Below, piece after piece: positions 18,689 to 26,334 of a DNA stretch of 64,000 nt. The stretch comes from Maricaulis sp965228215. Lineage in GTDB: Bacteria > Pseudomonadota > Alphaproteobacteria > Caulobacterales > Maricaulaceae. The notes beneath the pieces were generated by a model, which did no database searches, was not told the origin of the DNA, and worked only from the letters and a program-made list of their open reading frames with translations. The stretch lies in assembly GCA_965228215.1 (NCBI GenBank), contig OZ245800.1, positions 1,984,001 to 2,048,000 on the forward strand, given 5' to 3'. Position numbers and translations under genes: made by a program. Position 1 is the first letter of the stretch, and every line of letters begins with the position of its first letter.

Positions 18689-19717
18689 CTAGTAGATCAG
18701 CTCGTCATCGGACCCGCCGTCGGCGAGCATGATTTCGCCCTTGGCCGCGAGGTCCTTGGCCATGGCAACGATGCTTTGCTGTGCTGTATCCACATCCTTG
18801 AGCCGGACCGGGCCCATGGACGCCATGTCTTCGCGCATGATCTTGGCGGCGCGTTCGGACATGTTGGAGAAGAAGAGGTCGCGCAGACTGTCCGACGCGC
18901 CCTTGAGCGCCAGGCCCATCTGGTCCTTGTCGATCGCCCGCATCAGGGTCTGAATACCGCCCGGGTCGAGCTTGGACAGGTCCTCGAAGACGAACATCAG
19001 GGCCCGGATCTTCTCGGCGCTGTCGCGATTGCGCTCTTCCAGCGCCGCGAGGAAACGGTTTTCCGTCTGGCGATCGAAATTGTTGAAGATATTGGCCATC
19101 ATCTCGTGGCTGTCATGCTTGGCCGTGCGCGCGAGGTTGGACATGAATTCGGTGCGCAATGTCTCCTCGATCTTGTCGAGAATCTCGCGTTGGACCGGTT
19201 CCATGCGCAGCATGCGCGTCACGACTTCCATGGCGAAATCTTCCGGCAGCGCGCCCAGGACGCGGCTGGCATGGTCGGACTTCACCTTGGACAGGACGAC
19301 GGCGACGGTCTGCGGGTATTCATTCTTGAGATAATTGGCGAGGACGACCTCGTTCACATTACCCAGCTTGTCCCACATGGTCCGGCCGGCGGGACCGCGC
19401 AGCTCTTCCATGATGGTCTCGACCTTCTCCCCCGGGAGGAAGGAGGTGAGCAGGCGCTGGGTGGCTTCGAACGAACCCATCAGCGATCCGGTGGAGGACA
19501 TCTGGCCGACAAAGTCGACAATCAGCTTCTCGACGGCGGTGGCGGAGACCGTGCCGAGATTGGACATGGCGGAAGAAACGTCGCGAATCTCTTCTTCGTC
19601 GAGATGTTCCCAGAGCCCATGTGTCTCTTCGCCGAGAGCGAGCAGGATGACTGCTGCCTTCTCCGGGCCGCTCATCTTTGAAGGATCTTCGATCGCGCGT
19701 TTGCGGTCAGCAGACAT
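18689..19717 (-). CDS. fliG: Flagellar motor switch protein FliG
   Basis: A 342-residue rotor protein. The N-terminal part (AAVILLALGEETHGLWEHL) binds FliF. The middle domain has the FliM-binding region (DHASRVLGALPEDFAMEVV). The C-terminal torque domain has MFVFEDLSKLDPGGIQTLM and charged residues (RAAKIMREDM) that face the stator. Full length. The start lies 5 bp after the fliF stop. Confidence 0.96.
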   Translation of the reverse strand: MSADRKRAIEDPSKMSGPEKAAVILLALGEETHGLWEHLDEEEIRDVSSAMSNLGTVSATAVEKLIVDFVGQMSSTGSLMGSFEATQRLLTSFLPGEKVETIMEELRGPAGRTMWDKLGNVNEVVLANYLKNEYPQTVAVVLSKVKSDHASRVLGALPEDFAMEVVTRMLRMEPVQREILDKIEETLRTEFMSNLARTAKHDSHEMMANIFNNFDRQTENRFLAALEERNRDSAEKIRALMFVFEDLSKLDPGGIQTLMRAIDKDQMGLALKGASDSLRDLFFSNMSERAAKIMREDMASMGPVRLKDVDTAQQSIVAMAKDLAAKGEIMLADGGSDDELIY

Positions 19718-19722
19718 GGGCG

Positions 19723-21390
19723 TTATCCCTCATGCAGCCAGGTGCGGAGGATGGAAATGGATTCCTCCGGGTGTTGATCGACAATGCTGGCCACTTTTTT
19801 CACCGATGAGGCTTTCACCTGGCCATCGATTTTCGCGATATCGATTCCGTCGCTCGCGCCGCCGGTCGGTTCGGGCAGGGCGACCGGATTGTCGCCGCCC
19901 GATGAGGGCAGGGCGGTCGGAACAGCGGCGCCTTCAAGACCGGCCGGAGCGGGTGCGCCGGCACCGGCCAGGGCCAGGCCCTGCGGTACGGCGGCAGCGC
20001 CGCTGGCACCTTTCACCAGCGGACGGGCAACCAGGAAGATCACCAGGACTGAGGTGATCAGCAGGACCAGGATCTCGGCCGCGCGCATGATGTCATTCTT
20101 CGTGAAGTTGAAACCGCCGGCTGCCTCGCTGCCGAGCAGCGGATCGGTGCGGGCGAATTCGAACTGGCTGACTGTCAGCATGTCCTGGCGGCCGCCTTCC
20201 ACATTCACATAACCCATGGCCGAACGGACGAGGGCCTCGATGCGCTGGATTTCCTCGGCCGGGCGTTCGGCCCAGCTCGTGGTGCCGTCCTCGTTCAGGG
20301 TGACGATTCCGTCGACCGCTACAGCGACGGACAGACGTTCAACGGCGCCGGCCTCGATGATCTGCGTACGCGTCGTGCTGGAGATCGCGTATTCGACATT
20401 GTCCGTCGACTGTTCGCGCGTGGAGGGCTGTGCGCTGCCTTCGCCGTCGCCGCCAGCTGCATCGGGCAGGTTCTCCGAAGCGGAGACGCGCGAGGTGGAG
20501 TTGAAGTCGCGAGAGCTCTCCTCGCCGCGATTGCGCGAGCGCAGGACCTGGCCTTCCGGGTCGAACTCCTCGGAGCTCATGGTCACGCTCTGGCGGTTGA
20601 GTTCGGCCGACACCTGGACGCTGGCGGAACCGGATCCGACGACATCCTCGACGATGCGCAGGATACGGTCGCGCAGCTGGGTCTCGATGGCGTTGCGGCG
20701 CTCGTCCATGGCGAGGCTGGTGGCGCTGTCATCGTCCGAGGCGCTGGCCAGCATGCGGCCCATATTGTCGGCGATGGAGATATTGTTGACTTCGAGCCCG
20801 GCACCGCTGGCGACCAGATTGCGGATCACGCGGATCTGCTCCGAGCTCAGGCGGCCGCGCGCGTGGATGGTGACGGCGGCGGTCGGATCCTGGCGGTCGC
20901 GCTCGAAGACACGGCGTTCCGGGATGTTCAGGTGAACGCGGGCAGTTCGAATGAAGTCGAGTGACTGGATGGTCCGGGCCATCTCGCCCTCTAGGGCGCG
21001 CTTGGCGTTGATATTCTGGACGAAACTCGTCTGGCCCAGGGATTCAGAACGGTCGAAGATCTCGTAGCCGACCGAAGCGCCGACAAGAGGTCCGCCATCG
21101 GCGACCAGGATACGGGCATCATCAACCCGATCACCGTCGACATAGATCGCGGTGCCGCCATTGGCGATTTCATACTGGATATTGTTCTGGTCGAGCACCT
21201 GGACTGTTTCGGCCACGACTGCCGGTTCCAGGTTTGCATAGAGCAGGGTCTGGCTGCCGCCGCCGATTGCGCCGGAGAAATACATCAATGCCGCTGCGAC
21301 ACCGGCGGCAAGGCCGAAGATCGCAGTCAGGCGGCCCGCACCAAATGCTCTGAACTGATCAAGTAACGCGTTCACGTGAGATCCTGCCAA
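19723..21390 (-). CDS. fliF: Flagellar MS-ring protein FliF
   Basis: A 555-residue ring protein with an N-terminal membrane segment (about 20-40, LTAIFGLAAGVAAALMYFSG). The large periplasmic YscJ/FliF domains include YANLEPAVVAETVQVLDQNN and ILVADGGPLVGASVGYEIFD. A second membrane segment is near residues 435-455 (ILVLLITSVLVIFLVARPL). The cytoplasmic tail binds FliG (HPEESISILRTWLHEG). It is the first gene of a long minus-strand flagellar operon and has a CtrA-like box 55 nt upstream of its ATG. Confidence 0.97.
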   Translation of the reverse strand: MAGSHVNALLDQFRAFGAGRLTAIFGLAAGVAAALMYFSGAIGGGSQTLLYANLEPAVVAETVQVLDQNNIQYEIANGGTAIYVDGDRVDDARILVADGGPLVGASVGYEIFDRSESLGQTSFVQNINAKRALEGEMARTIQSLDFIRTARVHLNIPERRVFERDRQDPTAAVTIHARGRLSSEQIRVIRNLVASGAGLEVNNISIADNMGRMLASASDDDSATSLAMDERRNAIETQLRDRILRIVEDVVGSGSASVQVSAELNRQSVTMSSEEFDPEGQVLRSRNRGEESSRDFNSTSRVSASENLPDAAGGDGEGSAQPSTREQSTDNVEYAISSTTRTQIIEAGAVERLSVAVAVDGIVTLNEDGTTSWAERPAEEIQRIEALVRSAMGYVNVEGGRQDMLTVSQFEFARTDPLLGSEAAGGFNFTKNDIMRAAEILVLLITSVLVIFLVARPLVKGASGAAAVPQGLALAGAGAPAPAGLEGAAVPTALPSSGGDNPVALPEPTGGASDGIDIAKIDGQVKASSVKKVASIVDQHPEESISILRTWLHEG

Positions 21391-21444
21391 TATTTGCTCG
21401 CGCTGCTTCGCGAAGCACTGGGCAGAATTTTCCTACCGCGCTCG

Positions 21445-21459
21445 TAAACGAGACTTTAA
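21445..21459 (-). promoter_or_regulatory. CtrA-like box upstream of fliF
   Basis: On the minus strand this reads TTAAAGTCTCGTTTA, that is TTAA-N7-TTTA followed by C. It differs at one base from the CtrA consensus TTAA-N7-TTAA. It lies 55 nt before the fliF ATG, where a CtrA site covering the -35 region would be expected for an early flagellar promoter. Confidence 0.6.
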
Positions 21460-21529
21460 TGCCGGCGTATACGTGATGATTTCCAGCGGGAAAACCCGCT
21501 AGAGCGTTGAAAAGACAATAGCAAAAATA

Positions 21530-21569
21530 AATGCAATCGAGCGGCGGCCCAGGGGGGAGGCCGCCGCTC
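21530..21569 (-). terminator. Terminator after sciP
   Basis: An 11-bp perfect stem (21539-21549 with 21559-21569, arm GAGCGGCGGCC) with a 9-nt loop. On the minus strand it is followed by an AT-rich stretch with T-runs (ATTTATTTTTG). It lies 26 bp beyond the sciP stop and separates sciP from the fliF promoter. Confidence 0.7.
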
Positions 21570-21595
21570 TGTTAGCGCTTGGTCAGGGGATAGCG

Positions 21596-21865
21596 CTAGC
21601 GGTATTGCTGGACACGCGTGGTGCGAAGACCCGCGAGCCCGTGTTTATCGATGGAGCGTTGCCAGCCCAGAAACTCTTCGACGGTCAGCGTGTAGCGCTG
21701 ACAAGCCTCTTCCAGTGAGAGCAAACCCCCGCGCACGGCAGCGACAACTTCCGCCTTGCGCCGTACCACCCAGCGATGGGTATCCGGCTTGGGAAGGTCC
21801 GCAAGCGTGAGCGGGCTACCATCCGGCCCAATGACATAATTCTCTTTTTTGAGGCGCGGCTGCAT
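21596..21865 (-). CDS. sciP: CtrA inhibitor SciP (DUF1153)
   Basis: An 89-residue helix-turn-helix protein nearly colinear with Caulobacter SciP: KKENYVIGPDGSPLTLADLP, RKAEVVAAVRGGLLSLEEAC, RYTLTVEEFLGWQ and the end GLAGLRTTRVQQYR. SciP binds CtrA and blocks activation of CtrA-dependent genes in G1. The ATG at 21865 is chosen because it gives the MQPRLKKEN start of the family; the frame extends to 21904 without a better start. A CtrA-like box lies 55 nt upstream, which fits the known CtrA-SciP negative loop. Confidence 0.95.
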   Translation of the reverse strand: MQPRLKKENYVIGPDGSPLTLADLPKPDTHRWVVRRKAEVVAAVRGGLLSLEEACQRYTLTVEEFLGWQRSIDKHGLAGLRTTRVQQYR

Positions 21866-21919
21866 GTCCGTGTTCCCCGTTCTTCTTATTGTTAGTGAGC
21901 ACACCCTAGCGCACGGGCT

Positions 21920-21934
21920 TTAACATGACGCTAA
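21920..21934 (-). promoter_or_regulatory. CtrA-like box upstream of sciP
   Basis: The plus strand reads TTAACATGACGCTAA (TTAA-N7-CTAA), so the minus strand reads TTAG-N7-TTAA. This is one mismatch from the CtrA consensus, 55 nt upstream of the sciP ATG, the same distance as the fliF box. Confidence 0.5.
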
Positions 21935-22012
21935 ACCACGGGGTAAATTTGGCTTTAACGCTGTCGGGAAAATTTGCATTGAATTATGCAATTACGGCGG
22001 GTTCTGAAGGCA

Positions 22013-22047
22013 AGAAAAAAGGCCCTGCCGATGGTGGGCAGGGCCTT
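22013..22047 (-). terminator. Terminator after flgE
   Basis: An 11-bp perfect stem (AAGGCCCTGCC, 22019-22029, with GGCAGGGCCTT, 22037-22047) with a 7-nt loop. On the minus strand it is followed by T6. It lies 27 bp beyond the flgE stop and ends the fliK-flgD-flgE transcript. Confidence 0.9.
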
Positions 22048-22073
22048 CAGTAAACGAAGCGTGTGGGTAGTGA

Positions 22074-23456
22074 TTAGCGCTTCATTCGGATCGCTTCATC
22101 CAGCATCTCGTCGGCGGTGGTGATGATTTTCGACGACGCCGAATAGGCCCGCTGGGTGGTGATGAGGCCGGTGAACTCCGTGGCGAGATCGACATTGGAG
22201 TTTTCCAGCGTCGAGGCTGCCACGCTGCCCGCGGCACCCAGGCCTGGCGCGTTCAGGGTGAAGGCACCGGAGTCCGGCGTCACCGTGTAGGAACCGCCCG
22301 ACTGTGCTTCCAGCCCGTCCGGATTGACGAAGGTCGCGATCGGCACCTGGTAGATCTTGCGGACGATGCCGTTGGTGAATTTTGCGAACACGAAACCGCT
22401 GTCATCGATATCCACGCCGGCGAAGTTACCGAACGCGGAACCGTTCACATTGGTGGACAGGAGAGCCGAGGGGCTGTCGAACTGGGTGAAACCGCCCGGC
22501 GCGGTCGGCGAACCGAAATCCAGCGTGATGGTCTGCGCGTCGACACCGGTTGCCGTGCCCCATTTGAATGCGCTGGCGCCCGGAGCCGCGGAATTGGCGG
22601 CCAGGAAGCTGAGCGATGTCGGCAGAGTGGAGGCTGTCGTGTCGATACGGCCCTGGGCGTCGAACGCCAGGATGCCCGTCGCGACCTGGCCGTTCACGAG
22701 TGGTGCACCGACATCGACGTCGGACGCCGGCGTCATATGCAGTTCAGCGTGCCACTGGTTAGGCGTCGAGCTCTTGAGCAGCGAGAACGTGACCGTGCGG
22801 ATGCCGCCCTGGGAGTCGTAGATCGGGATGGAACGCTGGAAGTCCGGCGTCACCGTGCCCGAAGCCATGTTGGTGGCTGCAGCGCCTGCAGCGTAGGTCG
22901 CCTCGGCTGCGGAGACCGTCTGGCTAGCCAGAAGATTGGCGTTCACGCCGATCGAGGTCGTGGCCTCGGCCGCACCACCGATCGAGGACAGGTTGATCGT
23001 CTGCAGGGCATTGAGGTCGGACGGGTTGGTCGTCACGCTGCCATCGGCCGCAACCGGCCAGCCGGCGAGATACTTGCCGGCATCATTGCGGAGATAACCC
23101 GCGGCGTCCGACGAGAAACGGCCGGCCCGCGTGAAGGAGACCGGATCGGCGGATGTTGCTGTGGCTGCGTCCCGGACGACGAAGAAACCATTGCCCGAGA
23201 TCGCCAGGTCGGTCGGTGAGGATCCGGCAGTCAGAAGGCCGGATTCGCTGATCGAAAGGCGCGAAACGGCGTTTACGCCGGCGGCGGTATAGGCCGTCGA
23301 GGCGCCGCGGCTTTCATACATCGGCGTGAAGACGGCGTTGGCGCGCTTGTAGCCCACCGTGTTGACGTTCGCGATATTGTCCGAGATCGCGGACAGGGCG
23401 GATGAATTGGCTTTCAGACCGGAAGCGCCGGCCAACAATGCGGAATTGATGCTCAT
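22074..23456 (-). CDS. flgE: Flagellar hook protein FlgE
   Basis: A 460-residue axial protein. The N-terminal flagellar rod/hook motif is SAISDNIANVNTVGYKR, the FlgE D1 region has ISGNGFFVVRDA and FTRAGRFSSDAAGYLRN, and the C-terminal helix is LITTQRAYSASSKIITTADE. Both termini would form the D0 coiled coil. It lies last in the minus-strand order fliK-flgD-flgE, with 99 bp between it and flgD. No separate sigma-54 promoter was found in that gap. Confidence 0.94.
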   Translation of the reverse strand: MSINSALLAGASGLKANSSALSAISDNIANVNTVGYKRANAVFTPMYESRGASTAYTAAGVNAVSRLSISESGLLTAGSSPTDLAISGNGFFVVRDAATATSADPVSFTRAGRFSSDAAGYLRNDAGKYLAGWPVAADGSVTTNPSDLNALQTINLSSIGGAAEATTSIGVNANLLASQTVSAAEATYAAGAAATNMASGTVTPDFQRSIPIYDSQGGIRTVTFSLLKSSTPNQWHAELHMTPASDVDVGAPLVNGQVATGILAFDAQGRIDTTASTLPTSLSFLAANSAAPGASAFKWGTATGVDAQTITLDFGSPTAPGGFTQFDSPSALLSTNVNGSAFGNFAGVDIDDSGFVFAKFTNGIVRKIYQVPIATFVNPDGLEAQSGGSYTVTPDSGAFTLNAPGLGAAGSVAASTLENSNVDLATEFTGLITTQRAYSASSKIITTADEMLDEAIRMKR

Positions 23457-23555
23457 CGCATGCTCCTTGCATTTTTATCGTGTGGGAGCTTTCTGCTTGC
23501 GAATGATACCCGGTCGTCATTCTGACAGTCCGGGGTCGGGCCGGCGGCCCGCGAA

Positions 23556-24227
23556 TTAGCTGCTCGACACCTCGCGCAGCGAGCGGATGGACGTCAGCGG
23601 CACGCGCACGCCGCCCATCTCTACAATCACTTCCGATCCGGACAGGTCGATGCCGGTCACGGGTGCGGAAGCCTGAATGTCTGCATTGATCGTCTCGCCG
23701 TCTGTATCGACCGAGAGAACTTCCAGCGTGTAGACGCCATCGGGCAGTTGAGACCCGTTGGCGTCCTTGCCATCCCAGGCAACGGCATGGGTTCCGGTCG
23801 AACGCTCGCCGTCGAGGCGGGCAACGACGCGGCCATCCGCATCCTTGATGACCAGGCCCGTATTCTCCGCATCACGCGGCAACACGTACTGCCATTGTGC
23901 ACGGCCATTCGACAGGGCGGCATCTGGCGTCGCCGCCGTCGCTTCCCGGCCGATATAGCCAACCGACGCGCTCTGCGCGGCGGCGGATTGAAGAAGCAGA
24001 AGATTTTCCAGATTCTGGTTCTGGGCGATCTGCTGTTCAACGCTCGAGAAATCCACGAGCTGATTGACGAATTGCGTGGAGTCCAATGGATCCAGCGGGT
24101 CCTGGTTCTTCATCTGCTCGGTGAGCAGGGTCAGGAACATCTCGAAATTATCGGCCAGGCTGGTCTGCGAATTCTGCAGGGCCGGGCTGGCGGCATTGGC
24201 GCCATTGAGTGCGCTTACTTCAGTCAT
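23556..24227 (-). CDS. flgD: Hook-capping protein FlgD
   Basis: A 223-residue scaffold needed for hook assembly. The N-terminal FlgD domain has MFLTLLTEQMKNQDPLDPLD and TQFVNQLVDFSSVEQQI. The C-terminal FlgD Ig-like/Tudor part has VAWDGKDANGSQLPDGVYTL. It lies 10 bp after fliK and upstream of flgE. Confidence 0.95.
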   Translation of the reverse strand: MTEVSALNGANAASPALQNSQTSLADNFEMFLTLLTEQMKNQDPLDPLDSTQFVNQLVDFSSVEQQIAQNQNLENLLLLQSAAAQSASVGYIGREATAATPDAALSNGRAQWQYVLPRDAENTGLVIKDADGRVVARLDGERSTGTHAVAWDGKDANGSQLPDGVYTLEVLSVDTDGETINADIQASAPVTGIDLSGSEVIVEMGGVRVPLTSIRSLREVSSS

Positions 24228-24237
24228 GCGCAGCCTC

Positions 24238-25767
24238 CTAAGCCATGACGTTGACGCGATCGCGTCCTGTCAGGAGAAATCCGTACGCCGATACCGGCGG
24301 CTGATCCGTGCCCGCGTCATCCAGCAGGATGTCGTCGGTCTCGGCATAAACATTCATCACGCCCGCGCTCGACTCATCCGCAAAGCCGGACGGGTCATTG
24401 TCTTCGGCGAGCTGGAAGCTCAGCCCGTCATCGTCGAGGTCGAGCCCGGCCTCGCTGAGTGCGCGGGCCAGGTCCTTGGCCGATCGCTGCAATTCCGCGA
24501 GGGTTTCCTGGCGTTCGGCACTGAGAATGGCCTGGACGCGCTGGTCGGGCATGAGTTCGAGACGCACATCGACACGGCCGAGTTCGGCAGGGTCCAGGCG
24601 GATGTCGAAGACCCGGCTGCCCGCATCAAAGCGGCGCGTGATCTGGGCGGCGAGCTGTTGGGCCGATTGCGGTGTGAAACGCGGTGTCGTCTGGGCCGAG
24701 CGTTCAATATTGGCCTGCAGGTTCGGCTGGGTCAGGCGAAGCTCGGCATCGCTGCGGAAGGGCAGGGCCGGTTCCGCGGCGGGTTGCCGGGCCAGGCCGC
24801 CGTCGAGAGCCGGCTGTGATGCCGGTGCGGGCGGTTGCTGTGCCTTGGGCAGAGTATTCTGGAGTTCGCTGGCGGGCTGGACCGTGTCAGGCGTGGCGTT
24901 TGCCGGCTGGAAACCCGCCGCGCTGCCAGCTGCGGGCGTGCCGCCGGCGATGGCGGGTTTGGCGGCGCTCGTCGATTTGCCGTTCGTACCGGGCTGGTTC
25001 TTGCTGCCTTCGGGCCGCGTCTGGCCTGCAGCGATCGATACGGTCTGTGCATCAAGCGCGCTGTTTTCGGCAGACTTCAGGGCCGGAGCGGGGTTGGCGA
25101 CGTTCAACGGCGAGGCCTCTGCGGGCTTTGCGAGCGGCAACACACTACCGGCCGGCGTCTGGCCCTGCGGTTCGGAGATCTGGATGCCAGGAACCGGCTT
25201 GCCGGTCATGGCTTTCGCACCCGTATCCGCGATCTGCGTCTGCGGTACCGATTTGGTGGCCGCGTCTGCCGGGATCGCCGGGTCCGCGACCATTTTTGAC
25301 GGCACGGGCTTGCCGCCCGCCTGTATTTGCGGATCGACCGGGCCTTGCGGCTGCCTTGTGGCGCTATCACCAAGCCCGGCAGGTGCCGCACCCGGTGCGA
25401 GGGAGGGGTTGGCTGCGGCCGGGTCGGGCCGTTGCGCCGATACATCGAGCTGGGTGAGCGCTGCTGCGCCTGTCGAGGCCCCAGCCTGGCCATTACCCGA
25501 ACCGGTACTGGTCGTATTCGTGGCCGTCGTGATCTCGCCGGCTGCGGCGGCTTCCAGTCCGGTCTCACCGGCTTCGCGCGCGGAGCCTTGGTTTTCGGCC
25601 GCGTTCGTACCGGCCGTCGCCTTGCCGCCCTGGCTGCGGGCCATGATCAGGTTGAAACTGTCGCCGGAATTATCCCGGGCCGCACTCGCCGAACGACCAG
25701 CCGCATCCGGGGCCGGTCCGGAGGCTTGTCCGGGAAGAAACGCTGTACTCACTTGTGCCGGCTGCAT
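24238..25767 (-). CDS. fliK: Flagellar hook-length control protein FliK
   Basis: A 509-residue protein with a long Ala/Pro/Gln-rich, low-complexity N-terminal ruler region (about 1-350). The conserved C-terminal substrate-switch domain (about 395-480) has LDPAELGRVDVRLELMPDQ and ALSEAGLDLDDDGLSFQLA. I start at the ATG at 25767, because the frame extends to 25839 across a strong sigma-54 promoter whose expected transcription start is near 25812. It is the first gene of the fliK-flgD-flgE operon. Confidence 0.85.
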   Translation of the reverse strand: MQPAQVSTAFLPGQASGPAPDAAGRSASAARDNSGDSFNLIMARSQGGKATAGTNAAENQGSAREAGETGLEAAAAGEITTATNTTSTGSGNGQAGASTGAAALTQLDVSAQRPDPAAANPSLAPGAAPAGLGDSATRQPQGPVDPQIQAGGKPVPSKMVADPAIPADAATKSVPQTQIADTGAKAMTGKPVPGIQISEPQGQTPAGSVLPLAKPAEASPLNVANPAPALKSAENSALDAQTVSIAAGQTRPEGSKNQPGTNGKSTSAAKPAIAGGTPAAGSAAGFQPANATPDTVQPASELQNTLPKAQQPPAPASQPALDGGLARQPAAEPALPFRSDAELRLTQPNLQANIERSAQTTPRFTPQSAQQLAAQITRRFDAGSRVFDIRLDPAELGRVDVRLELMPDQRVQAILSAERQETLAELQRSAKDLARALSEAGLDLDDDGLSFQLAEDNDPSGFADESSAGVMNVYAETDDILLDDAGTDQPPVSAYGFLLTGRDRVNVMA

Positions 25768-25823
25768 GGCCCACCTGTTCTTGTACTCGCCGACGGACTG
25801 CTCCGCGGGTCGACAGATCTGGC

Positions 25824-25838
25824 GCAAGCTACGTGCCA
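25824..25838 (-). promoter_or_regulatory. Sigma-54 promoter of the fliK-flgD-flgE operon
   Basis: The minus strand reads TGGCACGTAGCTTGC, a full match to the -24/-12 consensus TGGCAC-N5-TTGC. Transcription would begin near 25812, giving a leader of about 45 nt before the fliK ATG. The natural activator is FlbD, encoded at 16229-17599. Confidence 0.88.
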
Positions 25839-25929
25839 AGAAGAGAGTAACGTAAGTCGTTGAAATAAAAGCATTAAACTCTTGGTAAGAAGTGAAAATC
25901 CGACCCTGGTGGGCGGATATTTCCCAGCA

Positions 25930-25948
25930 CCCGGCGGAAGCTGCCGGG
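25930..25948. promoter_or_regulatory. Palindrome between fliK and flgK promoters, candidate FlbD enhancer
   Basis: CCCGGC-N7-GCCGGG is a perfect 6-bp-arm inverted repeat. It lies about 120-135 bp upstream of the predicted fliK start and about 180-200 bp upstream of the flgK start. Enhancer distance, GC-rich dyad form and the presence of two sigma-54 promoters make it a candidate FlbD (ftr) site. The rest of the 567-bp gap shows no convincing gene apart from a doubtful short ORF at 26159. Confidence 0.4.
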
Positions 25949-26099
25949 CTTGCTTCGCGGACCGCGGTCAGTCCCGGTCGGCGCCTCGCGCGCGCGGGCC
26001 CGTGCCCGCCCCGCGCGGCCAGAAACGCCGTCTGCAGGCAGGACGGAATTCCGGAAAATCGGCGCCCCGGACCACGCCCCTGGCACGGGTCTGTGAAAA

Positions 26100-26116
26100 C
26101 TGGCCCGCCCCTTGCG
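26100..26116 (+). promoter_or_regulatory. Sigma-54 promoter of flgK-flgL
   Basis: CTGGCCCGCCCCTTGCG has the invariant GG and GC dinucleotides spaced by 10 nt and matches YTGGCACG-N4-TTGC at all but one or two positions. The start would be near 26128, leaving an unusually long leader (about 207 nt) before the flgK ATG. Confidence 0.75.
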
Positions 26117-26257
26117 ATTAACCAAGTGAGCCCACGGGTCGGTCCCGTCGGCGGAGAAATGATGAAACGTATGATTAGCGCAGGAAAAACAGTCAGATAC
26201 GCCTATGAAAGTGCAGCGCCGACCCGGTCTGGCAGCGGCATTCGTCTGGGCAAGGCT

Positions 26258-26273
26258 TGCCGGACTCCCGGCA
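26258..26273. promoter_or_regulatory. Palindrome in the flgK leader, second candidate FlbD site
   Basis: TGCCGG-ACTC-CCGGCA is a perfect dyad within the untranslated leader, about 130 nt after the predicted sigma-54 start. Its GCCGG core is shared with the dyad at 25930. It could be an enhancer placed downstream of the promoter, or an RNA hairpin ahead of flgK. Confidence 0.3.
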
Positions 26274-26334
26274 GAATCCGCCGCCTGACTGGTATTTTGA
26301 CGTCCTGCGGCATGCGCCAGACGAGGAGCGCCTC

